Shown: in pieces, positions 20,809 through 32,260 of the stretch | Numbering within the stretch: position 1 is the stretch's first letter | How the letters are laid out: every line of letters begins with the position of its first letter | Origin: Diphasiastrum complanatum | Lineage: Eukaryota; Streptophyta; Lycopodiopsida; Lycopodiales; Lycopodiaceae | Direction: 5' to 3' | NCBI GenBank assembly: GCA_029204225.1 | Contig: CM055107.1 | Coordinates: forward strand, 3,228,706-3,292,705 | DNA length: 64,000 nucleotides | The notes under the pieces: model-generated | Database searches by the model: none | The model's input: only the letters and a program-made list of their open reading frames with translations | Told to the model about the DNA's origin: nothing | Position numbers and translations under genes: made by a program

Positions 20809-21835
20809 CCACAAAAGGCTTTATAAGCCGATGTGAAAAATCGTCAAATGATGTTGAATTCATTCTTATGCTTTGGCTACTTTCCTGAACATTGGCCCCT
20901 TTTGTTCTTTGTGGGCTGAGCCAAAATCTACACTTGGAGGGCCGCCTAAAGCATGTTTCCTTCCATGTGTAGGAAGTTTGGGCCCAACCCAATGGCAGGG
21001 CCGTCGTGGAGTCATTGCTTGGAACTACCTAATTAGGCTGGTCAACCATGAATTTTTGTTGCAGGTACAATTGTGTCCCAGCTCGATTTTGATTTTTAAA
21101 TTGCACCCAAATTTTTGACAAGCACTTAGATTTTCATCACCACCCCACACATAAAAGGGAATCATTTTTTTAGTTATAATAGCCACCTTTGGGCTACGAA
21201 AGTGGCTCTTGATTTGCTTATGGTTTAGTAATATTCATGGTTGCTGAGGCACCATGTCATTCTTGGCTACTCGAGTGCCACAAATGTTTTAATTTAAAAA
21301 AATAACATGTAGCCAAAAATGCCTCGAGCCTAAATCTTAGACATGCTTCTAAGATACTTTGTGCCCCTCTTGACACATGCTCTTGATTCAAAGGCCATTG
21401 TAATTTTTATCATCACCAACCTCCATTTTTTGCATTTAGTTCCCATGTGTTTTTTATTATACCTTATAAATCATTATCATTCAATTTTTTAAAAATGCCA
21501 CCTTGGCTTAAGCCTTATAGGGTATGGGAGTAAAAATCCTTGGGTTGGGCTCTTAAATCTAGGAAAAACCACACTTGGGGCTTGCAACATAAAAACCAAT
21601 AGCTTATATCATTTTCCTTTCCTTATTTCTTGTATTTTGTATTTAAGAAAGTTCATCTACTCCTCCATTTTTAATCTACTAAACTTTTGAAGGCCCAGCC
21701 CTTATGCCCATAAATAATGCTCAAAGGCTTTAGGGAATCTTGTACAACTCTAATTTGTAAGGTTTATCTAGATGTGTACTCACTTAATTAACTTTTTTCT
21801 ATTTCATTTTTCATTGTGAGTGTGACAATGTGGTT
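20809..21835. other. Unassigned AT-rich stretch
   Basis: No recognisable gene. Several phrases such as ATGGGCTT and AAAATGCCA recur and suggest old repeats continuous with the duplication to the right. Confidence 0.4.
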
Positions 21836-22540
21836 TTGTACATGCAAAATGACAAGGCATCTACCAAAAAGCATAAAACTCAACTCTTAAATCTTTGCCT
21901 TAAAACTTATTATCTTACTTACATTTGTGATAGATTGCCACATGTCATTTACTTTTATATGCAAAAGTGACACATAGCATGTTTTATTCAAAAATATTCA
22001 TGGGCTTTGTAAAATGCCAATGAACTTTATGGGCCTACTCGGGCGTGAAGTTTTTCAAACTATCACGACCCACCGCCGCCATGCAACCTTAACAAAAACG
22101 TAGTTAAACAGATGTTTGGCTTAAACTTAGCTAATCAATCTTGTAATCTAATCCAACATGATCCCTTCAAGCCACATGTGATTTTTGGCATAATGCAATT
22201 TGCACCCACAAGCTCAATTCTTTGAGTAGGCGAGTGTGCCAACATGTATCACAAATGTCATTTTGTACATTCAAAATGACAAGGCATAAAACTACCACAC
22301 AAGCATAAAACTCAACTCTTGAAACTTCACCACAAAAAGTCATATTTACATTTTTAGTGTTATATAAAAAAGTGACACATGGCATATTTTATGCAAAAAT
22401 ATTCATGGTCTTTGTAAAATGCCAATGAGCTTTATGGGCTTATAACTCCCTTCAAGCCACACGTGCTTTTCGGAGCAATGCAATTTGCAACCACAAGCTC
22501 AATTCTTTGAATCGGGTGGGTGTGCCAACATTTGTACTTT
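21836..22540 (+). repeat. Diverged tandem duplication
   Basis: Segment 21836-22035 (CAAAATGACAAGGCAT, AAGCATAAAACTCAACTCTT, AAAAATATTCATGG, TTTGTAAAATGCCAATGA) recurs at about 22260-22440. A neighbouring block, TTCAAGCCACA(T/C)GTG...CAATTTGCA...CCACAAGCTCAATTCTTTGA, occurs at about 22166 and 22452. The spacing differs (about 425 and 286), so the copies have suffered an indel. Confidence 0.75.
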
Positions 22541-22688
22541 TTTCAAATGTGGTTTTTCCTTCAATGTTATACATTGAGCTTGTCACTTACTCTAACCTTG
22601 TTTGATGATGACGAAGAGTTACCAATATGAGACATGTTAACAGTAATACAAATGGAACAAACTTAATCTCTCGGTTTATATGAGCTAC

Positions 22689-23575
22689 GCTCTGATACCA
22701 ATGATGGGGCAAGGGAGTATGGAAAATGCGAACGGAGAAGAGAGCAGGAATATTTGCGGAACAGCTCTCCCGATGCAATGGGCTGCTAGATGCAAAAATA
22801 GTCTAATAGAATGTTTATGCTAAGTATAATCACAGCTTAAATGTTTTGGTGCCCAACAGGATCTTATAAATTAGTTCATACTCACAAAAATACAGAAATG
22901 AGGATAGTCTATCGAAGAGATTAGAAGTTCTGAAATAGATTGAAAGAGTAGGTAGTATGACAGTGCAAGTTTCTCAGGCGTCAAAGACAGCCATCGTCTA
23001 AACAGAAACTGAGGAGTCGTAGACGTCCATGTTCTAATCAGAGTGAGTAAACAAGTGTGATCAAACAACAATGAAGTGTTTTCAAATCACAACAAGCATT
23101 CATCTACGTTATACACAGATAGAAAAGTGTGCTGCTGCTATATCACATTGAAGCACAACAAAATAGCAGTTACAACCAGCATGACGACGTAACTAGGAGG
23201 CTCAAAATCATTCGTCTCATGGACGGAGCATCACAAAGAGTGTGCCTGGATGATCCATTTATAGAATTCATCCATGTATTAATTACAGTAAATATATGTC
23301 ACCTAATTAGGTAAGTCTTGTACTTGGAAAAATATGGCTTGTGTGACAACTATACATGGTATATACGGTCAACGAATCAGGGAATGTTGACGAGGACGTT
23401 GCAAATCTCTCACTTCGCATTTTATGTGAAGTGGCTTTCTCTCACTTCGCAAATTCTGGAAAGTGCTGGAACATTCCTCGTTGAAAATAGACAGACGACT
23501 ATCAAGAATTTTCTCTCTCTCCGACAATGCCTGTATAAATGCGAAGGTGCCCCTAAAAAGATGACAGTTCTTTAA
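22689..23575 (-). mobile_element. Minus-strand PBS with adjoining LTR
   Basis: GCTCTGATACCA (22689-22700) is the complement of the tRNA-Met primer binding site TGGTATCAGAGC. To its right, read on the minus strand, an LTR would end in CCCCATCA (plus TGATGGGG at 22702). A minus-strand TATAAATGG at about 23262 fits an LTR promoter. The outer LTR boundary is not identified; 23575 is a rough limit. Confidence 0.4.
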
Positions 23576-23719
23576 AATAGTTTAACTTCTTCAAAATAGT
23601 TGAAAGGAAGAAGCTGTAGCGCAGGCATCCCAAAGGGAGTCGGGAACCACGACTTAGCTTCCCAGCCTTCAACTCTTGCCATCCAAACCCACTTGACATA
23701 CAAGCAGCCAACTCGCCAA

Positions 23720-24020
23720 CAACAATCAGACTTAACCAACTTGAAGTTCCGAAAACCAACATTGAGATCCAACCTGGCACCATGCCAGATCGGGGGTCCC
23801 GATGTGGGTGACTTCCCTCCAAGCAAGCCGCCCAACACACATCAAACTTAACCAGCTCGAAGCTTCGTTACAAACGAGTAACATCCATTCCAAGCAAGCG
23901 GTCTGACTTACATCAGACTTAACCAACTGAAAGCTTCGTCACGAGCGCTGGAAGCCAACTTGGCGCCACGCCAGACTGGACAGCCATAAACAGGTAACTT
24001 CCACCCAAGCAAGCCATCCA
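23720..24020 (+). repeat. Tandem repeats, unit with CAGACTTAACCAACT
   Basis: Three diverged copies of a unit containing CATCAGACTTAACCAACT, GAAGCTTCGT and CCAAGCAAGC at about 23725, 23838 and 23912. Two of them also share CCAAC(C/T)TGGC(A/G)CCA(T/C)GCCAGA. Unit length varies from about 70 to 115 bases. Confidence 0.7.
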
Positions 24021-24137
24021 ACTCAGCCGACAGGTTAGAGCCCGTTCCCCAAGAGCTTAACCCATTCACGTTCATGCAAGGAACACTCAGAACCACAAGC
24101 CGCGACAGATATGGAGACAACCAGTTCCTGGACCAAA

Positions 24138-24204
24138 TGGTCCCGACAGCATACCGCTGGAGCCACGGACCGAATGGTCCCGACGGCATACCGCTGGCGT
24201 CCCG
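24138..24204 (+). repeat. Short tandem duplication
   Basis: AATGGTCCCGAC(A/G)GCATACCGCTGG occurs twice, about 37 bases apart. Confidence 0.85.
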
Positions 24205-24499
24205 GGATACGACCCTCAGCTATGTGCCAACTTAAAAATTTTGAAGCGACCTTACAACTGGCGCTTTTACCAAACACTGAAACCCAGAAGGTAATCAGAG
24301 TCAGTTTGAGAAAAATCCCACTTTATTGATAAATCTGAGAAGGTTACATTTCAAGTGTGTGACCGACCCTAGTCTCCGGGGAGCTGGCATGCCAAGGCAA
24401 GTGCCAGGACAACATTCCAACAAGGGAGGCTGAGACTTGGTTGGAGCTCGCCCTGAGTCGCAACCCGCACTCCCCTATAGTATTGGTGGAATTCGGCAA

Positions 24500-24524
24500 C
24501 CCCCCCCCCCCCCCCCCCCCCCCC
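24500..24524 (+). repeat. Poly-C tract (25 bases)
   Basis: An unbroken run of 25 C, seen directly. Such runs are prone to assembly and sequencing error, so the exact length is uncertain. Confidence 0.9.
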
Positions 24525-24730
24525 TCATACCAAGCACTCTACCCAGGCTGGTAAAGCATGTTTTCTCTCTCTAGAATTTTCTCTTTCTAGAAAGTCGTTT
24601 TCTCTCTCTAGATTTTATTGATCCCCAGGTTTCCTTTAATCATGCCTAGATCGTGTGAGGTGATTGCACATCGATCTGAGCTCTCTGGACTTCGCTAGAA
24701 CCGATCAAAGATTTTCAGCCATAGGAACTT

Positions 24731-24818
24731 GGCGCCGGCTGAATTCTGGTCACAGTGGCGCCGGCGCCGTTGGCGCCGGTGGCGCTGCTGGGCGGGGACT
24801 GCTGGCGCCAGTGGCGCC
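24731..24818. repeat. Six GGCGCC palindromes in 88 bases
   Basis: Perfect GGCGCC at 24731, 24757, 24763, 24772, 24804 and 24813, and a near copy at 24781, in an otherwise AT-rich neighbourhood. Confidence 0.9.
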
Positions 24819-24858
24819 GGAAGTAAAGCTTATGAAGATAGCTTTACAACAGAAGCTG

Positions 24859-24924
24859 AGTGTCGCATTTTTCAGGAAAGTGTGAAAAAGCCGACACTGT
24901 CGCATTTCGGAAAAATGCGACACT
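24859..24924. repeat. Nested alternative hairpins
   Basis: AGTGTCGCATTTTTC (24859-24873) and TGTCGCATTT (24898-24907) can each pair with the single downstream arm GAAAAATGCGACACT (24910-24924). The first stem is 15 bp and perfect. The second is tight, with a loop of about three bases. Confidence 0.8.
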
Positions 24925-25193
24925 GCGAAAAACATAGTTCATTTCTGCAGACTGTTGGGACACTTAGTGTATTTCTGCAGAGTTGTTCTAAATGCTAATT
25001 CGTGGAAGTTCTTGAAGATGGCCAAGTCTTCAATGATCTTCAAATAATTGAACTTAACATTTGAACATGAAATATGATAGGATTGGTTACCCTTTGCTAG
25101 AGATCAGCCAAAAGTTCGTTGTAGACGTTCTTCAAATAATTTGGCTGTCTAAGTTGTGATTCCTGTAGGTATCAGATGAGCGGAGGTAGAACC

Positions 25194-26138
25194 TATTAGA
25201 TTTCTTATGCTCAGCCTTAAACAAATCGTTCAAGTAATGAGCATCCTGAAAAACCGAAGGCCGACAACATATTTTCGGGCCTTCACATTTTTCCCTTGAG
25301 ATTTTTTGTGCCTTAGAAATCTTTTTAAGGCACCTTCTCCTTCTTTGCCCTTTTTTCGCTCCTTAGCGAAAAATGTGACACACTGGCCAAGTGGCTAGAA
25401 TGCCACCTTCTCTTTTTTCACCTTTTTTGCTGATTTTAATCTAAGGCACCTGCGTCTTCTTCACTGCCTTTAGTTTAAGACACCTTCGCCTTCTTCTCTT
25501 CCTTTAGTGTAAGGCACTTTTTGGCTTTTTTCGCCTTCTTCACTGTCTTGAATCTAAAGGTGCCTTAGGGATTTACATACCTTTAGTGTAAGGGCACCTT
25601 CAGGAGTTGCAAACCTTCAGTCTACGGGCACCTTCAGGTTTTTCGACTTTTCCACATTTTGCTACATTGGCTGTCCGACGTTGCCAACTTATCAGCAACC
25701 CTAAAAAAACTGGACAACCAAATATCCCAAAGGCGGTTGGCGGTTACCAACTTTGTACATATGCAAAGACTGGCGTAAATAGCATTAAAGGCTTTTAAGA
25801 TATATTTTCGACACTTGTAAATCTATATATTAGCTGATTCAAGCTATGTAAGTGTTAATTTGAGTTAATTGAGTTAATTGAAATTCTCTTTCAATCAGAG
25901 TTTTTCCAGCATTATCACGCTCAGCAAGCTGAAGTTATTACTTCAAGCTATTGTACTCACTTTTGATATTATTCAGAGTGCAATTTTTGTTTCACTACTG
26001 CGTCGTTCATTTGCGCATTCTGTATGAGTTCTTCTACTTGAATAATTTTGCTGCTAACTGTTGCGTTTCCGTTCCTACACGCCACGCTCAATCCTCGAGC
26101 TTCCGCTGCCGCTCATGCCCACACGCGATTTTACGACA
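25194..26138 (+). repeat. 5' LTR of Ty1/copia element 1
   Basis: Begins TATTAGATTTCTTATGCTCA (TG mutated to TA) and ends TTACGACA directly before the PBS, 945 bp. Its first 98 bases match the 3' LTR at 30034. The middle (25300-25640) holds about six diverged repeats of TTTAGT(G/C)TAAGGCACCTTC(G/T)CCTTCTTC. Confidence 0.88.
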
Positions 26139-26150
26139 TGGTATCAGAGC
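26139..26150 (+). other. tRNA-Met primer binding site
   Basis: TGGTATCAGAGC, the standard plant copia PBS complementary to the 3' end of initiator tRNA-Met, directly after the LTR. Confidence 0.93.
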
Positions 26151-26225
26151 AGGCATTTCAGTAATCTGCATTTCTACTGCGGATTATCAGTCTTGTTTCT
26201 ATCAAGACGTCTTTCTTGCAAACAC

Positions 26226-27000
26226 ACAGCCAACATTATTCCGACAGTCGTTGTTTCTACCAACGAACTCGTTGTTCAAGGACACTCAGATCAGCCACAT
26301 ACATGCTGCTCAGACGGCTATGGAAGCTTGGGACATCCTAGCAACTCTCTACGATATTAGAGACGTTACTTTCAAGCTTCATCTGAGGAAGAAATTCTTC
26401 ACCTTCAGAATGGCTGATGCAGATAGTGTCTCAAGTCACCTCAACACCTTCAAGAATCTTATGGAGCATGTGACTGCAACCGACTCAGTCATAGAATATT
26501 CTGATGCACTCATGACTCTATTATCGAGTCTACTTGAACCCTACGAAAATTGGGTAATGGCAATTTCTACCTAGGAGCACCTCACTCTATCAAGAGTAAT
26601 CTCGTTGCTCCTACAAGAGGAGATCAGAAGATCAGCATCCTCCTCAGGCTCAGGATCGGATCCTCAAGCTCTGAATTCAAATGATTAGAAGTTTGGATCC
26701 AAGAGATCTGCAAAGTCAGGCTCTACTGACAAGAAGAGCAACATGCAGTCTGGACCAAATTCTAGTTCAGGATCGAATTCAAGCGCTTCATTATTCCAAC
26801 TAGCGCAGAAACTTCTCTGCAGATATCGTAAGAGGACTGGCCACGAAATCAAGGACTACCAAACTTTGAAGTACCAGATCGAAAAGAAGAAGCAGTTCCA
26901 ACAACAAGCACATAGTGCTACGACCAGTCACTCAAATCAGCAACAACAAGAAGAAGATGAAGCAACTTTCATGACCAAAGAAGGAGAACAACAAGATATC
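26226..27000 (+). pseudogene. Copia 1 gag
   Basis: The frame encodes the gag_pre/UBN2-like part (AMEAWDILATLYDIRDVTF, FFTFRMADADSVSSHLNTFK) broken by TAG at 26572-26574 and a second stop near 26686. The nucleocapsid zinc knuckle is damaged: CRYRKRTGHEIKDY has lost two of its three cysteines (CX2CX4HX4C expected). Gag would form the particle and bind RNA. Inert. Confidence 0.85.
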
Positions 27001-28440
27001 AATTCCTGGTATCTAGATTCTAGAGCAACTCAACACATGACTCACCATTACAACTGGTTCAAGGACTACAAGTCATTCGCCCACTCTCGAGTTGTGCAAC
27101 TTGGAGACAACTCATCACATACAATCGGAGGTGAAGGGACAGTCAGAGTTGAATTTAGAAGAGGTGAGGTCAAATTGCTATCCAACGTTCTCCATGTTCC
27201 AAATCTGACCAAGAATCTGCTCTCAGTTAGCATAATCACCGATTCAGGCCGGAGGGTCAAATTCGATACAGATGGCTACACAATTCTTGACAAATCTCAG
27301 AAGGTGCTAGCCTACGGAAGAAGAAGCGGCTATGTTTACAAACTCAGTCATTGTTATTCTTCTAATAGTCAAGCTCTTCACACAGCCACTTCTAAATCAA
27401 CTGATATGTTGTGGCATTTTAGACTTGGCCACTTTAACTACAACAGTATTCAGCAAATGTCAAAGTCTAGTACAAGATCTGCCGACAGTCACCAAGCCAA
27501 CTTCTCCATGCGAAAGCTGTATTATCAGCAAGCATGCTAGGAGTCCCTTCAGTTCAGACTCAGTTTATACATCAAAGGGCTTGCTTGACCTTGTACACAA
27601 CGACATTTGTGACCCGATGCAGACTGCTTCCATAGGGGGAGCTCTCTATTTCCTAACCTTCATTGATGACTTCTCTCGAAGGACTGCAACCTACTATCTA
27701 AAGAACAAGTCCAAAGCATTCGAGTTCTTCATGCAGTTCAAGGCGTCTGCAGAGAATCAGACCCAGAGGAAGATCAAGGCACTACGCACAGATGGAGGGG
27801 ACGAGTACATCTCCACAGAATTCAAGGAGTTCTACAAGGCCAACGGGATACTTCAACAATACACAACCAGCTACTCACACAATGGTGTAGCTGAGCGAAA
27901 GAACTGGACACTCATCGAAAGTGCCAAGAGCATGATGGCCCATGTCTCTCTTCCAAAAAAATTCTAGGCAGAAGCTGTTACTACAGCCGCCTATTTGTAG
28001 AATCGATCCAAAACCCTGAATGGCAAAACACCTTATGAGGTGTGGAGAGGATCAAAACCATCACTCAAATATATTCGAGTATTTGGATACCTCGCTTTCA
28101 CTCAGATCCCTGAGGACCTAAGAAGAAAGCTAGATGACAAGAGCAGAAAAACGATCTTCATCGACTATTCCCCGAACCACAAGTCATACAAATTCTACAA
28201 TTTGGATACCGAAAGGGCATTCACCAGTAGAGATGTCATTTTTGTGGAAGACCAGTTCATCGACCACAAAGGGAAAGCTGCTGATAATTCTAACTCACGG
28301 ATCGAACAACCAGTCAATTTTGATCCAGTTAGTCAACTACAAAATCTCGACGCTGACTCAGACGATGAGTTAGAACTTCAACGAGTCAACCCACATCAGA
28401 GGACCAAAGTTCAACCCAGAAGGTCAAACAAGTCCATATA
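27001..28440 (+). pseudogene. Copia 1 protease and integrase
   Basis: Protease motif WYLDSRATQHM has arginine in place of the usual glycine after DS. GAG_pre-integrase WHFRLGHFNYNSIQQMSKS shifts frame near 27465 into the zinc-finger end CESCIISKHARSPF. The integrase core has HNDICDPMQTAS, FIDDFSRRTATYYL and, later, QQYTTSYSHNGVAERKNWTL, with the D, D and E positions present. Stops occur at about 27965 and 28000. The C-terminus reaches TSRDVIFVEDQF. Copia order (integrase before RT) is clear. Confidence 0.88.
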
Positions 28441-29880
28441 GCCTCCATCCAGATTTATGGATGATTCGGCCTGCTACTTCGTGCAGGAACAAAGAAAGTT
28501 GCTGAGGCGATGTCTACTCCTGATGTTGACCAGTGGAAAGCAGCGATGGACATCGAATTCGATTCTATTATGGAGAATCAAACATGGACACTCACTGAGC
28601 TGCCAAAGGACTGAAAATCAATTCCATGCAAATGGATATTCAAGGCAAAGTATGATGCTGAAGGAAGGCTAAATCGTTACAAGGCCAGGCTAGTTGCCAA
28701 AGGCTTTTCCCAGATTCCAGATCTGGATTATTCAAAAACCTTTAGCCCAGTCATCGATCCGCCTACTCCTCTCCTTTGCAGCCACTACAGATCTAGAAGT
28801 CCACCAGATGGATGTCCAGACTGCTTTTCTCAATGGAACCATCAAAGAGAAGATCTACATGACGCAACCAAAGGGATACAAACTCAATGGCAAGTAGCAG
28901 CACCTTGTATGCAAAATCCACAAGGCGCTCTACGGGCTGAAACAGTCACCCAGAGCCTGGTTCCAGAAGATCAATGTATTTCTGATAGAGAATGGTTTCA
29001 TTCCAAACTCAGCAGACTCAAATGTCTATTTCAAGTTTGTATCATATTACTTCATCATCATCACTCTCTACGTAGATGATACACTCTTATTCAGTAATAA
29101 TCTGAATCTGATGAAGGATACAAAATGCATGCTGGTCTCGGAATACAAGATGATTGACATGGGTCCAGCCTTCTATTGTCTCGAAATTCAAATTCAATGA
29201 GATCGACCCAGCAGACTGATCTTTATCAATCAACAACGATATCTCAACAACGTGCTGGAAAAGTATGGAATGGCCAACTGCAAACCCAGTCACTTTCCAC
29301 TCGACTCTGGACTAAAGCTATCAAAAGAACAGTCTCCTCAAACTGAGGCAGAAAAGGAGGAGATGAAGCGCTACCCATTTCAATCCATCATCGGCTCACT
29401 GATATTCGGTCAATACACTCAGCCAGTTCCTGTCAAATCCAGACGTAGCTCATTGGAAAGCGCTAACAAAGGTCATGAAGTACACCCAAGCAACGACAAC
29501 TCTCAGCATCTGCTACGGAGGCAACCAAACTGCCAACATCCTTGAAGCCTACACAAATGCAGATTGGGCAGGAGATGTCGACACCAGAAAATCAACTTCT
29601 GGATTTGTATTCTTATACAACCAAGGCCCAATCTCATGGAACAGTCAGAAGCAGACCTCAGTTGCATTATCATCAACGGAATCCGAATACATAGTTGCCA
29701 TAAATGCAACCAAAGAGGCGATCTAGCTCAGGCAACTGCTTGTAGACCTCAATCTTACACAAACACTTCCTACAACAATCTATTGAAACAATCAAAGCAC
29801 AATAGCGCTTTCTCTCAATCCGAGATTTCACTCTTGAAGCAAACATATAGAAATCAGGTATCATTACCTTAGAGACAAAG
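28441..29880 (+). pseudogene. Copia 1 reverse transcriptase and RNase H
   Basis: After a frameshift near 28490 the RT begins, with NRYKARLVAKGFSQIPDLDY, then another shift into HQMDVQTAFLNGTIKEKIYM. KALYGLKQSPRAWFQKIN follows, and YVDD at 29069-29080, so the RT catalytic aspartates are still encoded. RNase H holds YTNADWAGDVDTRKSTSGF and SSTESEYI. There are several stops (for example at 28612 and 28895) and at least three frame changes, so no product is possible. Confidence 0.88.
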
Positions 29881-30033
29881 TGCACAATAAGGAAGTAGAA
29901 TCGCTTTTCTGCAGAACAAATTACACGGCAGCAAATTACTTCACTAAGGCTCTATCAAAGGAGCAACATCTTAGATTTAACGATATGTTAAATCTGAAGA
30001 TCAAAGTTTTTCAGGATCCACATTAAGTGGTAG

Positions 30034-30131
30034 TGTTAGATTTCTTATGCTCAGTCTTAAACGAATCGTTCAAGTAATGAGCATCTTGAAAACCCAAAGG
30101 CCGACAACATATTTTTGGGCTTCACACAATA
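30034..30131 (+). repeat. Truncated 3' LTR of copia element 1
   Basis: TGTTAGATTTCTTATGCTCA and the following bases match 25194 onward for about 98 bases, then similarity stops after GGGCTTCACAC. The rest of the LTR is lost. Confidence 0.85.
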
Positions 30132-30699
30132 AATCCAATGAAAGGAGGCAAGAGGAGGCCCGAGCACATTCCCTCAAGCTATTCACCTTCCAATGGGAAC
30201 ACAAAAAAATAGAATGATTAGAGAAGCCTAATATAGCTTAATCTCAAAGTGTTGTGTACATGACAAATACCTCTCCTTTTATAGCAAGGAGGGTCTTCCA
30301 TATGTATCCACTAACTTATGGGATTACTTTAAAACTAGCCATTCTAGAACTTCTAACTTAGGACTTAGAACTTTTAAAAGTTTCTAACTTTGAAACTTAA
30401 GGTAACTTAAGACAATTATTTTTAAGCTTAAGTTTCTTAAGTCTAAGTTCTAATCCTAAGTTTGAGTTATTTTATTATTTTAAGCTTCTACTCATGGACT
30501 TACAAAATGCATGCCATGGTGGAAGTTTATTGACAATTACTCGTAAGTGGACTTACAAAACACATGCCACAGAGTTTTATTTCTCTTTTTATTTTTTTCC
30601 ACTGTGTTTGCATAGTTGCTAATAGCCTCTACTAAACCGGCATAGTGCCGAGGGACCGACACTACTTCAGGCCGTGGGTCCTATTGGGGGTATTCCATA
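30132..30699. other. Unassigned AT-rich stretch
   Basis: Repeated TTAAGT/ACTTAAG words around 30340-30480; no gene recognised. Confidence 0.45.
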
Positions 30700-30727
30700 T
30701 GGCATAGTTAGAGGCATTTGTGAAAAT

Positions 30728-30870
30728 CTATGGTCTAGAGAGGGGGGGTCGAAGGATTGGTGCCGTAACTAAGGCCTTCTTGAGTTTGTGGAAAGCCTCA
30801 GTGGCTTCAGCTGTCCATTCTAGTTGGATGGTCATCTGGTAGATCAAATGGGCTAGCTTTGTTGGGGGTA
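30728..30870 (-). pseudogene. Gypsy 2 RT/RNase H junction
   Basis: The minus strand encodes LEWTAEATEAFHKLKKALVT followed by APILRPPL, the classic start of the gypsy RNase H. It should follow the RT end at 31640 directly, but about 750 bp of unrelated DNA separates them. Confidence 0.75.
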
Positions 30871-31630
30871 TTTCCACCATGCGTATAAATAAATAAAAAG
30901 CCAAAAATAGTAGAAATAGTTGCAAGAGTCGCGACATTCTGCGTGTATAAGCCCATGGCCCAATGAGCACTTGTAAATAAATAATTTTGACAATAAATTG
31001 ACTTTGGGCCATGTAATTAAATAATATTAGAAGGCGAAAGTTAAGTTACTAAATTTTTTGGGATTAGTCAAAAGTCAAATGGCGGTAGGTGGAGTGTGCT
31101 TCTTCCTACACCATAGATTCATTTGTGTTTCTTATGGATGGTGTGAATTACAATCCCATCTTTTGCACGTAGCCAATAGGAAACAAGGGGCAAGGGCCAC
31201 CGCAAAGATAAAAAGGCACCATTTGTAACCCATTTCTATGCTTAATTGAGAGGAGGAGACTCTACTATTTTGAGAGCTCAAGCATCCTCATTTGCTAATC
31301 AATCTTGTTTATGTTCTTATTGTGATTTGCTTATTGTTTTGAGTTTCCATTGTTTTTGCTTTATGCTAGTTAAGTTTCTCCATAAGCATGACATTGAGCA
31401 TTTGAGCTAACCTCCATCTCTATCCTCTTCTCTCCCCCTATCTTTCTCTCTTTCTCTATTCTACCTCTATCTCTCTCTCTCTTCCTCTATTCACCCTCTA
31501 TCAAGATGAATGCATGTGGTTAGAGTTAGTGGAAGTAGTGTTAAGTGGATTAGAGTTACTGGAAGTAGTGTTAAAGTGGAGTAGAGTTAGGGAAAAAAGT
31601 AGAATGCATCTAAACTAACAACTTGACATA
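30871..31630. other. Insertion between gypsy 2 RT and RNase H
   Basis: Non-coding DNA with a pyrimidine-rich stretch (31425-31500, CTCTCT/CTATC) and a two-copy tandem of GTTA(G/C)TGGAAGTAGTGTTAA (about 31526-31585). No termini or target duplications identified. Confidence 0.5.
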
Positions 31631-31639
31631 ATTAGGTAC

Positions 31640-32260
31640 CTATCTAGTGTTCTAACCCTCTTTGATAGGTGGAAGGGTTGTTCACCGACTGAACTACACA
31701 CAAACCTCCAATAATAATTGCAATGCCCCATAAATATGTATACTTCACGTATAGTTCTTGGCTCAGGCAGTGCAAGTATTATACGGATCTTGTCGACGTA
31801 TGTGGCGATGCCATGTCTCGAAACTACATGGCCTAGCACTATGCCGTGCATGACCAGAAATTGGCATTTGGCCGTGTTTTGGGATATGCCGAATAATCGA
31901 CATTGGATAAACACTTTCTCTAATCATGCTAGGTGTTGGGCTCTAGAGGAGTAGACACACAAGTCATCCATGAAGATTTCAAGAAACTTCCTAAGAAAGT
32001 CCTTAAAGGCATAACATATCACTCATTGGAAAGTGTTGAGAGCATTGCACAATCCAAATGGCATCACTTTTTATGACATTCAGCTTCTTGTAGTCCACAC
32101 AAATTCTAAGTTTCCCATTTTTCTTAGGTACTACCACGATCGGTGATACCCAATCAATGTGTTCCATCTCGTAGATGAATCCTACATCTAGAAGCTTCTT
32201 CAATTCTTTTTGGATCAGCTGGGCGTAGTGCAGATTGGACTATAAGGCCTACTAACTGCA
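31640..32260 (-). pseudogene. Gypsy 2 reverse transcriptase, internally deleted
   Basis: The minus strand reads VSPIVVVPKKNGKLRICVDY and KKLNVI, then in another frame jumps straight to MPFGLCNA. About 80 codons carrying the first catalytic aspartate are gone. The active-site FMDDLCVYS (about 31951-31980) survives, followed by the connection region (HGIVLGHVVSRHGIATYVDK, FMGHCNYYWRF). Stops and shifts elsewhere. Dead copy. Confidence 0.85.

Noticed and set aside
23553-23851. Overlapping open frames of 83-95 codons on both strands
   Set aside because: They lie in tandemly repeated, GC-richer DNA and show no protein family resemblance.
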